A stretch of DNA of 50,739 bases from Clostridiales bacterium (GCA_018374635.1 JAHAEW010000012.1:1-50739), one strand, 5' to 3'. Shown: positions 1 to 8,294, counted from the stretch's first letter. Notes: generated by a model from the sequence alone, not told the origin. A program made the numbers and translations.

Positions 1-5
1 CCTCT

Positions 6-27
6 TCCGCCGTCTGCGGACGGCGGA
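6..27. repeat. GC-rich hairpin at window edge
   Basis: A 9-bp perfect inverted repeat (TCCGCCGTC / GACGGCGGA) with a 4-nt loop. No T-run follows, so a terminator is not shown; it may belong to a gene left of the window. The rest of 1-123 holds no gene that I can support. Confidence 0.35.
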
Positions 28-82
28 ACTCTGCGAGGCTCTTGCAGCATAAATCGAAGAAATATACTTTATCGACAGTCTG

Positions 83-119
83 AAAGGCGCTTACCCATTG
101 ATTGGGTAAGCGCCTTTTT
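83..119. terminator. Intrinsic terminator, possibly bidirectional
   Basis: A 12-bp perfect stem (GGCGCTTACCCA / TGGGTAAGCGCC) with a short loop, extended by A/T pairs and followed on the plus strand by five T. It lies just past the end of the minus-strand hydrogenase-like gene and would close that operon as well as any plus-strand transcript entering from the left. Confidence 0.8.
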
Positions 120-123
120 GTAT

Positions 124-1434
124 TTATTCTGTCTCCGCCTTTTTCTGCCGGAAGGGGGGAGGGAGATAGACATCGGTCCCGCCCGGTCCGGCCACATCCC
201 GCATACGCTCCCGTACCCGGAAAATGCAGTCGTCCAGAGAGGCCCGCCCCAGCACCACATCCTCCGCAAAGGCATGGCAGTTTGGTGCGCCGCAGGAGCC
301 GCAGTGCAGTCCCGGCAGGCGGGACTCCAGCGCCTCGATCCGCAGGTGCTTGGCCATGGCCTCCGCCCGGTCCTCATCCAGACGGAAGGCGGGGCTGTAT
401 TGAAGGATCCGGCTGAATTGCAGATCCTTCTCCTCCTCCTGGCTCAGGGGCTGGACACACCGGTCCACCGGCTGCTGCTTCATCATCCGGCGGATGCGCA
501 TCCGGGCGGCGTATGGGTTCTCCACATTCAGGCAGCCGCCCACGCACCCCTGGGTGCAGGCCGAAAGCTCGATAAACTCCACCTCGGGCTGGCGGCCGTC
601 CTCGATCTCCTCCAGCATCTGGATGGAATTCTCGATCCCATCCACCGCCAGGTACTTGCTGGACCCCCGTGCGTGACATTCGCCGCTGCAGATGGCCACG
701 CCGATCCCGGTGGCCCCGGCTGAAAGCATGGGCTCCGGTTCTTCCAAAAGCTCCATCGCCCGCAGCAGCGGGATATAGATGTCACGAACAGCGAAGGCTC
801 CGTCCAGTACAGGGGATTCCAGCCCTTCCGGCCGGTGACAGGCCGTGGCCTTGGCCGGACATGGGACGATGGCAAAGACCCCGATCTCCTCCGGCGATAG
901 TCCCGTTTCCTTCTCCGCCTCCCGGCGGGCCAGGGTGGCCGCCAGCTCCATGGGCAGGATGAGGGGGTCAATGTGCTCAATGAGCCGCGGGAAACGGATG
1001 CGGATCAGCCGCAGGATGGTCGGGCAGTTGGACGAGATCAGGGGCACGGGGCTTTTCTGTTCCGTCCCCCGGCGGGAGGTGTATTCCGCCAGCAGCTCCG
1101 CGGCCTTGGCGGCTTCAAACACCTTATGAAAGCCGATTTTTTTCAGCCCGTTCAGCACCAGGTCAATATCCCACATATGCTGAAACTGACCATAGAGGGC
1201 AGGTTCCGGGATCGCCACGCAGTAGCGGTAGTCCCGCAGCCGCTCCAAATTGTCGCTCACCGATTTAATGGCGCGGTGGGGGCACACCTGGATGCAGCGC
1301 CCACAATCAATACACCGGTCCGACAGGATCAGAGCCTTTCCCCGCCGGACCCGGATGGCCTCGGTAGGACAGTTCTTGATGCAGGTCGTGCAGCCCCGGC
1401 AGCGATTCCGGTCCAGGACAACAGAGTGCTTCAT
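124..1434 (-). CDS. [FeFe]-hydrogenase-like iron-sulfur protein (4Fe-4S N-terminus, hydrogenase large-subunit domain)
   Basis: About 436 aa. The N-terminus carries two ferredoxin-type cluster motifs (CRGCTTCIKNCP, then CIDCGRCIQVCP). The middle matches the iron-only hydrogenase large subunit: SSNCP in place of TSCCP, VPCPAK for the L2 loop, and ACTQGCVGGC for the L3 loop. The C-terminus has a further 4Fe-4S motif (CGSCGAPNC). The four cysteines that would hold the H-cluster appear kept, but the cysteine used for proton transfer in classical enzymes is Asn here, which argues for a sensory or regulatory (group C/D-like) protein rather than a fast H2 producer. It is the last gene of a minus-strand trio with an anti-sigma-type ATPase and a DRTGG protein, a common clostridial grouping near bifurcating hydrogenase genes. 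I use the ATG at 1434; a GTG at 1458 is the alternative start. Confidence 0.8.
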   Translation of the reverse strand: MKHSVVLDRNRCRGCTTCIKNCPTEAIRVRRGKALILSDRCIDCGRCIQVCPHRAIKSVSDNLERLRDYRYCVAIPEPALYGQFQHMWDIDLVLNGLKKIGFHKVFEAAKAAELLAEYTSRRGTEQKSPVPLISSNCPTILRLIRIRFPRLIEHIDPLILPMELAATLARREAEKETGLSPEEIGVFAIVPCPAKATACHRPEGLESPVLDGAFAVRDIYIPLLRAMELLEEPEPMLSAGATGIGVAICSGECHARGSSKYLAVDGIENSIQMLEEIEDGRQPEVEFIELSACTQGCVGGCLNVENPYAARMRIRRMMKQQPVDRCVQPLSQEEEKDLQFSRILQYSPAFRLDEDRAEAMAKHLRIEALESRLPGLHCGSCGAPNCHAFAEDVVLGRASLDDCIFRVRERMRDVAGPGGTDVYLPPPFRQKKAETE

Positions 1435-1465
1435 CGCAGTATCAACTCTAGGCTCCACGCAGTCA

Positions 1466-1888
1466 TCATCCGATCTTGAGCTTCATGGTGACCACAGTCC
1501 CTCTGCCCACCTCTGTTTCAATGTTCATCTCGTCAGAGTAGCGCTTCATATTGGGCAGGCCCATACCGGCGCCAAAGCCCAGACTGCGCACCTCGGGGCC
1601 GGCGGTGGAATACCCCTCCTCCATGGCCTTTGCCACATCGGGGATGCCCGGACCCTCATCGATCATTTTCAGAACGATCTGGTCCAGTGTGACCTCCACC
1701 TCGGCGCGCCCGCCATTGGCGTGGATGACCATGTTGATCTCACCCTCATACATGCAGATCGCCGCCTTGCGGATGACATCGGACGGAAGGCCCAGCTTCT
1801 TCAGGGTCATCTTCATCTTGCTGGAAGCCTCACCAGCCTCGATGAAGTCGCCTCCCTCCACAGGGTATACCAATTTGACAGGTTCCAT
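1466..1888 (-). CDS. HATPase_c protein, anti-sigma (RsbW/RsbT-like) serine kinase type
   Basis: 140 aa, a compact GHKL ATPase domain with no sensor part. The N-box region reads MVIHANGG, the G1 box DEGPGIPD, and the G2 box GFGAGMGLPNMK. Proteins of this size and layout are stand-alone anti-sigma-factor kinases or related switch kinases. It sits between the DRTGG gene (6 nt) and the Fe-S hydrogenase-like gene (about 30 nt), so the three are probably one transcript. A purine-rich site (AAGGGGGA) lies ahead of the ATG. Its partner is not visible; within this cluster the kinase may relay redox or hydrogenase state, which is inference. Confidence 0.8.
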   Translation of the reverse strand: MEPVKLVYPVEGGDFIEAGEASSKMKMTLKKLGLPSDVIRKAAICMYEGEINMVIHANGGRAEVEVTLDQIVLKMIDEGPGIPDVAKAMEEGYSTAGPEVRSLGFGAGMGLPNMKRYSDEMNIETEVGRGTVVTMKLKIG

Positions 1889-1893
1889 CGGAT

Positions 1894-2235
1894 CTAATTC
1901 CCCCTTAATCCATTGCTGTAAAGCAGCCCGCAGGCGCTGTACATACGCTCGCCGCAGGTCATGACCACAATGCCGCGCTCCTGCGCCATCTGAATAATGT
2001 CCTCATCCGGGCGCTTGCCCCGGACAAAAACGATGCACTTGATGTCCGTCATCTCCGCCGTACGCACCACCTGCGGGTTGACCAAGCCGGTCAGCAGCAG
2101 ATTCTGGTTATGGACAAAGGCCAGCACATCGCTGAGAAAGTCGCTTCCGCAGGCGGACACGACCTCCTGATCCAACCGGTCTTCTCCACAGAGAACGATG
2201 GCATTGAGGACCTCCTTAACCTGATTCAGTTGCAT
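1894..2235 (-). CDS. DRTGG domain protein
   Basis: 113 aa. The whole protein resembles the DRTGG domain, a small ligand-binding fold of unknown exact role also found in phosphotransacetylase-like and CBS-domain proteins. Visible landmarks are the LLLTGLVNPQVVRTAEM core and the VMTCGERMYSACGLLY end. The ATG has a strong GGAGG site 8 nt upstream. First gene of the trio with the HATPase and the Fe-S hydrogenase-like protein, and preceded by a good sigma-A promoter. A regulatory or ligand-sensing task is inferred from context only. Confidence 0.75.
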   Translation of the reverse strand: MQLNQVKEVLNAIVLCGEDRLDQEVVSACGSDFLSDVLAFVHNQNLLLTGLVNPQVVRTAEMTDIKCIVFVRGKRPDEDIIQMAQERGIVVMTCGERMYSACGLLYSNGLRGN

Positions 2236-2296
2236 AAAAAGACCTCCGCTTCGTGGAATATATTGAAAAGTAAACTTAGAGTTCTAGCTATTTGGT

Positions 2297-2326
2297 ATTT
2301 TACCATAGAACGCCGAACGGTGTAAA
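2297..2326 (-). promoter_or_regulatory. Sigma-A promoter of the DRTGG operon
   Basis: On the minus strand TTTACA (2326-2321), an 18-nt spacer and TAAAAT (2302-2297). Both hexamers match the consensus at five of six positions, and the transcript would start about 55 nt ahead of the DRTGG start codon. The rest of 2236-2460 holds only a GC-rich hairpin (about 2413-2440) that may end the helicase transcript. Confidence 0.6.
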
Positions 2327-2460
2327 GAATTTCTTCCTGCAAGTTGACACAAAGCGGTAAAACCTCTAAAAAAGCAAATCTTTTTCCGCAATTCGGAATC
2401 CTAAAAATGACCGTGCCCGCGGTATCGCCGCGGCCCGCCATGCCTCCCGGGAGGAGTCCC

Positions 2461-3648
2461 TTACGCCTTCTCCTCCACCAGGATCAGGCATCCGTCCCGG
2501 TCATAGCACAGCCGCTGGATCTCGGCCTTGGTATTGCTGACGATGCTGTCCATCCGGATCCCCTCGGTAATGTTGGCCACAAAGGTATAGGCCACTCCGT
2601 GGCGCTTAGCGCGGCCGGTCCGGCCGATGCGGTGCGTATAATTCTCCATCTCATCGGGCACATCATAGTTAAAGACCGCGTCCACATCGTCGATGTCCAG
2701 TCCCCGGGCCGCCACATCGGTGGCCACCAGTACCCGCAGCCCGCCCTTCTTGAATTTGTCCAGGGTGCGCTCCCGCACCCGCTGCTGGATGTCCCCGTGG
2801 ATGGCCTCGCAGGAGATGCCGCGCATGTTCAGAAGCCCCGCCAGACGGTCGGTCATGTTCTTGGTGTTGCAGAAGGCGATGGCCCGCTCATACCCGCCGT
2901 GGGTGATGAGGGCGGCAATGGTATCCAGCTTCTGCTCCCGGTTGTCCAGGTCGATCCGGTACTGCTGGATGTCGGGCTTGGAGTCCTCCACCGGGCGGAC
3001 GGTAATCTCCACCGGGTCGCGCTGGTAGACCCAGGAGATATCCATGACCTCCCGGGAGATGGTGGCCGAGAACATGCCCATGTTCTTCCGGTGCCTGATC
3101 TGGTCCAGGATGCGGGTCACATCCCGCACAAAGCCCATGTCCAGCATCCGGTCGGCCTCATCGAGCACCACGGTCTCCACCTTGTCCAGCCGCACGGTGC
3201 GCCGTTTCATATGGTCCATGAGGCGGCCTGGGGTGGCCACCACGATCTGGGGCCGCTTCTTGAGCTGGGTGATCTGCTTTTCGATGGGCTGCCCGCCGTA
3301 GAGGCAGGCCACCCGCACGCCCTCCTTGAAGGCACACAGGTCCCGCAGCTCATCCTGGATCTGGATGGCCAGTTCCCGGGTGGGAGCCAGGATCAGCCCC
3401 TGTACGTCGGCCGATTCCGGGTCCACATGTTCCACCATGGGAATGCCGAAGGCAAAGGTCTTACCCGTTCCCGTAGGCGCCTTGGCGATCACGTCTCTCC
3501 ACTGCATGAAGTAGGGAATGGCGCCCGACTGCACCTGTGTGGCCTGCACATATCCCTTCTTCTCAATGGCCTTCATCACGGCCTCGGAGAGCCCGAGGTC
3601 GGCATAGTTGGACAGGCCTTCCACCTGTTCGCCGTTGATTTCCATCAT
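2461..3648 (-). CDS. DEAD-box ATP-dependent RNA helicase
   Basis: 395 aa with the two RecA-like domains of a minimal DEAD-box helicase. Seen in order: Q-motif region (ATQVQSGAIP), Walker A APTGTGKT (57-64), PTRELA, TPGR, DEAD (163-166), SAT, and in domain 2 ATDVAARGLD and HRIGRTGR. There is almost no C-terminal tail, so no extra RNA-binding domain. Likely roles are RNA unwinding in ribosome assembly or mRNA turnover, as for CshA/CshB-type proteins. Two adjacent ATGs occur at the start; an AAGGAAG site lies upstream. Transcribed away from the phosphofructokinase gene. Confidence 0.95.
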   Translation of the reverse strand: MMEINGEQVEGLSNYADLGLSEAVMKAIEKKGYVQATQVQSGAIPYFMQWRDVIAKAPTGTGKTFAFGIPMVEHVDPESADVQGLILAPTRELAIQIQDELRDLCAFKEGVRVACLYGGQPIEKQITQLKKRPQIVVATPGRLMDHMKRRTVRLDKVETVVLDEADRMLDMGFVRDVTRILDQIRHRKNMGMFSATISREVMDISWVYQRDPVEITVRPVEDSKPDIQQYRIDLDNREQKLDTIAALITHGGYERAIAFCNTKNMTDRLAGLLNMRGISCEAIHGDIQQRVRERTLDKFKKGGLRVLVATDVAARGLDIDDVDAVFNYDVPDEMENYTHRIGRTGRAKRHGVAYTFVANITEGIRMDSIVSNTKAEIQRLCYDRDGCLILVEEKA

Positions 3649-3818
3649 AATACGTTCCTTCCTTTCGCTGTGCCCGATTCAAGGTCCCCATCCATCGGCG
3701 CACACGTCCGGAACGCTGTTTCCCCAGCGCGACCTCAAATCACAGTGGAGGTTTCTCCCCCGGCTCATTTACATTCCTGCAATTTTTCTATTGTAACATA
3801 TGAGGTGATCTTATGCAA

Positions 3819-3865
3819 CCAAAGCGGGGCATTTCCGTACATTTCCCGCCATAATGCCCCTTTGG
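3819..3865. promoter_or_regulatory. Inverted repeat upstream of pfkA promoter, possible operator
   Basis: CCAAAGCGGGGCATT (3819-3833) is mirrored by AATGCCCCTTTGG (3853-3865), apart from one inserted base, with about 20 nt between the arms. The right arm ends 4 nt ahead of the -35 box of the phosphofructokinase promoter, so a regulator bound here could control the gene. It could also be a folding element; no protein is assigned. Confidence 0.35.
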
Positions 3866-3868
3866 GGC

Positions 3869-3897
3869 TTGACAGGAAACGGCCAGACTCCTATGCT
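3869..3897 (+). promoter_or_regulatory. Sigma-A promoter of the phosphofructokinase gene
   Basis: TTGACA (3869-3874), a 17-nt spacer and TATGCT (3892-3897). The -35 box is perfect. Transcription would begin near 3904, about 40 nt before the ATG. Confidence 0.75.
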
Positions 3898-3945
3898 GAA
3901 GAAAAGCGGACGGAGCCATTCCAAAAAAGAGGAGGCATACAGCCA

Positions 3946-5022
3946 ATGAAAAAACGAGTGGGTATCCTCACCTCCGGCGGAGACTGCCCGGGTCTCAACG
4001 CCACGCTGCGGGGCGTCGCCAAGGCGCTGTACCAGCGCATGGGGGACCGGGTGGAGATCATCGGCATCACAAACGGCTATCACGGCCTGATCCACGGGGA
4101 CTGGCGGGTCATGGAGCCCCGGGAGTTCTCCGGCATCCTCACCGTGGGCGGCACCATCCTGGGCACCCGGCGCACCCCCTTCAAGCTCATGCGGGTGGTG
4201 GGGGAGGACCAGGTAGACAAGGTCGCCGCCATGAAGCAGCACTATCAGGAGATGAAGCTGGACTGCCTGCTCTGCCTGGGCGGAAACGGCACCCACAAGA
4301 CCGCCAACCTCCTGGCGGAGGAGGGGCTCAACATCATCGGCCTCCCCAAGACCATCGACAATGACATCTACGGCACCGACGTCACCTTCGGGTTCCACTC
4401 CGCGGTGGACATCGCCACCGAGGCCATTGACCGGGTCCACACCACCGCCGGCAGCCACAGCCGCTGCATGGTGGTGGAGCTGATGGGCAACAAGGCCGGC
4501 TGGCTCACCCTCTATGCCGGCATCGCCGGCGGCGCGGATATCATCCTCATTCCCGAGCTGCCCTATACCATCGAAAATGTCTGCGCCGCCATCGAGCGCC
4601 GGGCCGCCCAGGGAAAGACCTTTTCCATTCTGGCCGTGGCCGAGGGGGCCATGGACGCCTGCGAGGCGCGCATGAAGAAGAAGGAGCGGCTGGCCAGGCG
4701 TGCGGAGGAGGGCTATACCACTGCCACCAACCGCATCGCCAAGCAGATCGAGGAGCAGACCGGGTTTGAGACCCGGGTCTGCGTCCCCGGACACATGCAG
4801 CGGGGCGGCAGTCCCTCCCCCTATGACCGGGTGCTCGCCACCCAGTTCGGCTCCTACGCCGCCAAAATGGTGGAGGACGAAAACTATGGCATCACCATCG
4901 CCATGAAAAACAACCACGTGGGGGAGAACAAGCTCAAGGACGTGGCCGGCAAGAGCCGCCTGGTCCCGGAGAGCCACGGCATGCTGGAGGTGGCCCGCCG
5001 CATGGGCATCAGCATGGGCTGA
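3946..5022 (+). CDS. pfkA: 6-phosphofructokinase
   Basis: 358 aa. Phosphorylates fructose 6-phosphate to the 1,6-bisphosphate in glycolysis. N-terminal nucleotide loop TSGGDCPGLNA (9-19), GGNGT (112-116), catalytic PKTIDND (134-140), MGN, and the substrate loop PGHMQRGGSPSPYDR near the C-terminus. The donor-specificity positions are mixed: Gly in GGNGT is the ATP-type residue, while Lys in PKTIDND is the residue of pyrophosphate enzymes. Some actinobacterial ATP enzymes share this pair, so ATP is the likelier donor but PPi use is not excluded. The Asp usually found in GGDG is Asn here. The start is set by AGAGGAGG at 3928-3935; the frame is open upstream, but that part is not coding. Single gene between its own promoter and terminator. 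Confidence 0.92.
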   Translation: MKKRVGILTSGGDCPGLNATLRGVAKALYQRMGDRVEIIGITNGYHGLIHGDWRVMEPREFSGILTVGGTILGTRRTPFKLMRVVGEDQVDKVAAMKQHYQEMKLDCLLCLGGNGTHKTANLLAEEGLNIIGLPKTIDNDIYGTDVTFGFHSAVDIATEAIDRVHTTAGSHSRCMVVELMGNKAGWLTLYAGIAGGADIILIPELPYTIENVCAAIERRAAQGKTFSILAVAEGAMDACEARMKKKERLARRAEEGYTTATNRIAKQIEEQTGFETRVCVPGHMQRGGSPSPYDRVLATQFGSYAAKMVEDENYGITIAMKNNHVGENKLKDVAGKSRLVPESHGMLEVARRMGISMG

Positions 5023-5036
5023 AAACACAGGGAAAG

Positions 5037-5075
5037 ACCCGCGGCAGAAGCTTCTGCCGCGGGTCCGTTTGCTTT
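5037..5075. terminator. Perfect palindromic terminator between convergent genes
   Basis: ACCCGCGGCAGAAG (5037-5050) is followed at once by its exact reverse complement (5051-5064), then a T-rich tail. It lies between the phosphofructokinase gene (+) and the phosphohexomutase gene (-), so it probably serves the first and perhaps both. Confidence 0.85.
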
Positions 5076-5083
5076 TGTGACTC

Positions 5084-6811
5084 TTAACCCCTCAGGCTCT
5101 CGGCCCAGACGGCATACCTGGCCGCCTTCTCCTCACACACGGCCCTGTCCGCGCCGTTGGCCAGGATATAGACCTTGACCTTGGGCTCGGTGCCGGAGGG
5201 ACGGACGATGACGCTGGTGCCGTCAGCCATCTCATAGCGCAGGACGTTGGAGCCGGAGAGCTCCATAGCGCTTCTGGAACCGTCGGAGACCCGGACCACG
5301 CTGCCGTCCTTGTAGTCCTTCCGCTGCTCCACGGCCACACCGGCGATCTCCACCGGGGGATGCTCCCGCAGGCCGGCCATCAGGTCGGCCATCTTCTTCA
5401 GGCCGTCCAGGCCTGGCATGACCAGGTTGAGGGTCTTTTCCCCGTAATAGCCGTACTTCTCAAAGCACTTCTGGAGGGCGTCGTACAGGGTCATGCCCTG
5501 CCCGGCGTACCAGGCCGCCATCTCGGTGAGGAGCAGGGCGGCGGTGACCGCGTCCTTGTCCCGGACGTAGTCGCCCAGCATATAGCCGTAGCTCTCCTCA
5601 TAGGAGAAGATGACCTTTCCCTCGCCGGATGCCTCCAGCTTGTTCTTCTTCTCGGCCATGAACTTGAAGCCGGTAAAGGTGTCAAAGCACTTCACGCCGT
5701 TGGTCTCGGCCACCTTGCGGGCCATCTCGGTGGTGACGATGGTCTTGAGGGCTACCGCATTGGCGGGCAGCGTACCCGCGCGCCTGCGGGCCCCGATGAG
5801 GTAATCCAGCAGCAGCACGCCGGTCTGGTTGCCGGAGATGACGATATACTCGCCCTGGTCGTTTCGGACCATGATGCCCACCCGGTCGGCGTCGGGGTCG
5901 GAGCCCAGGATGAAGTCGGCGCCTTCCTTCTTGGCCAGCTCCACCGCCAGATAGAATCCCTCCGGATTCTCCGGGTTGGGGGAGACCACGGTGGGGAAGT
6001 TCCCGTCCACCACCATCTGCTCCGGTACGCAGAGCACATGCTTCATCCCCAGCCGGCGCAGGGTCTCGGGAATCAGCTTGTAGCCTGTCCCATGGAAGGG
6101 GGTGTAGACCATCTTGAAGGTGTCCGCCACCTTCTCCACGGCGGCCTTGTCGTTCATCTGGCCCATGACATTGGCGAGGAATTTTTCGTCGGTCTCCTCC
6201 CCCATCAGGGAAATCATGCCCTTGGCCACCGCCTCATCGTAGTCCATGCGCCGGATGGAGGTGAAGAGATCCAGCTCCTCCATCTTTTTGGCAATGGCCG
6301 CGGCGTGGCGGGGGGGCAGCTGGGCGCCGTCGGCCCAGTAGACCTTATAGCCGTTGTACTCCTTGGGATTGTGGCTGGCCGTGACGTTCACGCCGGCAAT
6401 GCAGCCGTACTCCCGCACCGCGAAGGAGAGCTCCGGGGTGGGGCGCAGGGACTCGAAGAGACGCACCTTGATGCCGTTGCCCGCCATGACGCAGGCGGTC
6501 TCCCGGGCAAACTCCCGGGAGTGGTTGCGGCAGTCAAAGCACACCGCCACGCCCCGCTCCGCCGCCTCGCTCCCCTCGTCCAGGATGACCTGGGCAAAGG
6601 CCTGGGTGGCGTGGCGGATCACGTGGATATTCATCTGGTGCAGGCCCACGCACATGGTGCCCCGCAGGCCGGCGGTGCCGAACTCCAGGGGGGCAAAGAA
6701 GCGGGACTCGATCTCTTTTTCATCCTTGGCAATGCTCTGAAGCTCGGCCTTCTCCTCCTGGGAGAGGGCGGGGCTGTTCAGCCACTGCTCATATCGTTCA
6801 CGATAGGACAT
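5084..6811 (-). CDS. Phospho-sugar mutase (phosphoglucomutase/phosphomannomutase family)
   Basis: 575 aa, the usual length for the long clostridial/bacillar PgcA-type enzymes. Interconverts hexose 1- and 6-phosphates, feeding glycogen, cell-wall glycan and glycolipid precursors. Four domains can be followed: catalytic phosphoserine loop TASHNPKEYNGYK (Ser146), metal loop GSDPDADRVG, sugar loop SYEESYGY, and the phosphate-binding RPSGTEPKVKVY at the C-terminus. I take the ATG at 6811 because GGAGG lies 8 nt upstream; a TTG five codons earlier would overlap that site. Convergent with the phosphofructokinase gene. A perfect TATAAT on the minus strand at 6866-6871 suggests a promoter, but its -35 box is poor. 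Confidence 0.92.
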   Translation of the reverse strand: MSYRERYEQWLNSPALSQEEKAELQSIAKDEKEIESRFFAPLEFGTAGLRGTMCVGLHQMNIHVIRHATQAFAQVILDEGSEAAERGVAVCFDCRNHSREFARETACVMAGNGIKVRLFESLRPTPELSFAVREYGCIAGVNVTASHNPKEYNGYKVYWADGAQLPPRHAAAIAKKMEELDLFTSIRRMDYDEAVAKGMISLMGEETDEKFLANVMGQMNDKAAVEKVADTFKMVYTPFHGTGYKLIPETLRRLGMKHVLCVPEQMVVDGNFPTVVSPNPENPEGFYLAVELAKKEGADFILGSDPDADRVGIMVRNDQGEYIVISGNQTGVLLLDYLIGARRRAGTLPANAVALKTIVTTEMARKVAETNGVKCFDTFTGFKFMAEKKNKLEASGEGKVIFSYEESYGYMLGDYVRDKDAVTAALLLTEMAAWYAGQGMTLYDALQKCFEKYGYYGEKTLNLVMPGLDGLKKMADLMAGLREHPPVEIAGVAVEQRKDYKDGSVVRVSDGSRSAMELSGSNVLRYEMADGTSVIVRPSGTEPKVKVYILANGADRAVCEEKAARYAVWAESLRG

Positions 6812-6926
6812 GGGAATGACCTCCAATCCATTGATTCAGACGTATACACAGGTTCCGACATGGTTATTATAGCGCAAAAAAGGCGTAAATTCCAGCCGAA
6901 TTTTAGGGCTTTCTCCAGGATACTCC

Positions 6927-7409
6927 TCATTTGTGATAACTGGACCCCTCGTTGATCTTGAATCCGCGGTAGATCTGCTCCAGCAGCATGACCCGGGCCA
7001 GATGGTGGGGAAAGGTCATGGGCGACATGGAGAGCTTCACCCACGCCTGGGCTTTGACAGAGGGGTGCAGGCCGTAGGACCCGCCGATGAGAAAGACCAG
7101 ATGCTTGGCGCTGTTCTGGCTCCAGTCGGCCAGAAGCCGGGCCACCTCCTCGCTGGAGCGGAGCTTTCCCTCCACGCACAGGACCACCAGGCTGGCGCTG
7201 GGAGGGAGCTTGGCGCGGATGGCGCCGGCCTCCTTTTCCAGAGCGGCGTCGATCTGTCCCTGGGAGGGATTCTGGGGCAGGCGCTCCTCCGGCAGTTCCA
7301 CCACCTGGAGCTTGCAGTACCCGGACAGGCGCTTGACATACTCCGCGCAGGCCTCCAGATAGAATTCTTCCTTCAATTTCCCCACACAGATGAGATGGAT
7401 ACTCAGCAT
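6927..7409 (-). CDS. rlmH: 23S rRNA (pseudouridine-1915-N3)-methyltransferase RlmH
   Basis: 160 aa, the family length. A SPOUT methyltransferase that methylates pseudouridine 1915 in helix 69 of 23S rRNA in the assembled ribosome. The N-terminus reads LSIHLICVGKLKE; the SAM-binding trefoil knot shows as FLIGGSYGL and MTFPHHLARVMLLEQIYR, ending in the typical SSYHK. I choose the ATG at 7409, preceded by AGGAG at 8 nt, rather than a start seven codons upstream. Follows walJ by 30 nt on the same strand, as in many Firmicutes. Confidence 0.96.
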   Translation of the reverse strand: MLSIHLICVGKLKEEFYLEACAEYVKRLSGYCKLQVVELPEERLPQNPSQGQIDAALEKEAGAIRAKLPPSASLVVLCVEGKLRSSEEVARLLADWSQNSAKHLVFLIGGSYGLHPSVKAQAWVKLSMSPMTFPHHLARVMLLEQIYRGFKINEGSSYHK

Positions 7410-7439
7410 ACCCGCATCTCCTCTCCGCACAGTATGTAC

Positions 7440-8228
7440 TCAGACCACATAGGTCTGTCCCACTTCGGCCCGGGGGGCCACTTCCAGGCACACGTCCCGG
7501 CCCACCGCCGCCCCCTGCCGCTCCAGCGCGGCCGAGACCGTCTCATAGGCCCGGGCGGGCGTGTTGTTCTCCTGGGAGAGATGGGCCAGCAGCACGGTGC
7601 GCGCCCCGTCCCACACGGCCGAGCAGACGAGCTCGGCCCCCGCCTGGTTGGACAGATGGCCCCGCTCCCCCAGCACCCGGGCTTTCAGGAAAGAGGGATA
7701 GGGCCCCGACTGTACCCACTCCACCTCGTGGTTGGTCTCGGCCACCAGCAGGTGGCTGCCCCGGATCCCCCGGCGCACCTCCTCGGTGGGGCAGCCCAGG
7801 TCGGTGACCACCGCCGCCTTCCGTCCGCCCGCGGAGAGGGCGTAGCCGTTGCTCTGCGCCGTGTCGTGGGGGGTGGCAAAGGTCTCCACCGCCACGCCGC
7901 CCACCTCAAAGGACGTCCCCGGGGGAAAGGCGCGCATCCGCGCCTCCAGCGCGGGGATGCGGCAGCACAGCGCCCCCGCCGTGCCGTGGCTGGCATAGAC
8001 GGGGAAGGAGAGCTGCTTGGCCAGCGTGGTCAGCCCGCAGATGTGGTCGGAGTGCTCATGGGTGACCAGCACGCCGGACAGACTCCCGGGATCGATCCCC
8101 AGGCCCTTGAGCGCGGTGGTGATCCGCCGGGCCGAGATGCCCGCGTCAATGAGAAGATGGGTCGTGCCGTCGGAGACCAGCGTACAGTTGCCGCTGGAGC
8201 CGCTGGCCAGTGTCGTCAGTGTCAGCAA
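7440..8228 (-). CDS. walJ: MBL-fold metallo-hydrolase WalJ (YycJ/VicX)
   Basis: 262 aa. The N-terminus LASGSSGNCTLV and the metal motif THEHSDHICGL (HxHxDH) are typical of YycJ/WalJ, a metallo-beta-lactamase-fold protein tied to WalRK cell-wall control and DNA repair in Firmicutes. Later metal ligands (ETNHEVEW, LAHLSQENN) are present. The start codon is TTG, supported by AGGAG 8 nt upstream. Lies just upstream of rlmH on the same strand; no walRK genes are visible here, so the link to that system is family knowledge. Confidence 0.92.
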   Translation of the reverse strand: MLTLTTLASGSSGNCTLVSDGTTHLLIDAGISARRITTALKGLGIDPGSLSGVLVTHEHSDHICGLTTLAKQLSFPVYASHGTAGALCCRIPALEARMRAFPPGTSFEVGGVAVETFATPHDTAQSNGYALSAGGRKAAVVTDLGCPTEEVRRGIRGSHLLVAETNHEVEWVQSGPYPSFLKARVLGERGHLSNQAGAELVCSAVWDGARTVLLAHLSQENNTPARAYETVSAALERQGAAVGRDVCLEVAPRAEVGQTYVV

Positions 8229-8263
8229 AGAAATCGCTCCTACTTTCTATGATCCGGAATCTG

Positions 8264-8294
8264 AAAAAAGGGGCGGCGGAAATCCGCCGCCCCT
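8264..8294 (-). terminator. Intrinsic terminator downstream of murA
   Basis: AGGGGCGGCGGA / TCCGCCGCCCCT with a 2-nt centre; read on the minus strand it ends in a run of six T. It separates murA from walJ. Confidence 0.85.

Noticed and set aside
118..723. Plus-strand frames over 102-1479
   Set aside because: They lie opposite the hydrogenase-like gene, whose cysteine motifs are unmistakable; the opposite frames show no family features.
2344..3945. Long upstream extension of the phosphofructokinase frame
   Set aside because: It runs antisense through the DEAD-box helicase; the real start has AGAGGAGG and matches the family N-terminus.
6812..6826. TTG start of the phosphohexomutase five codons upstream
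   Set aside because: It overlaps the GGAGG site that fits the ATG at 6811.
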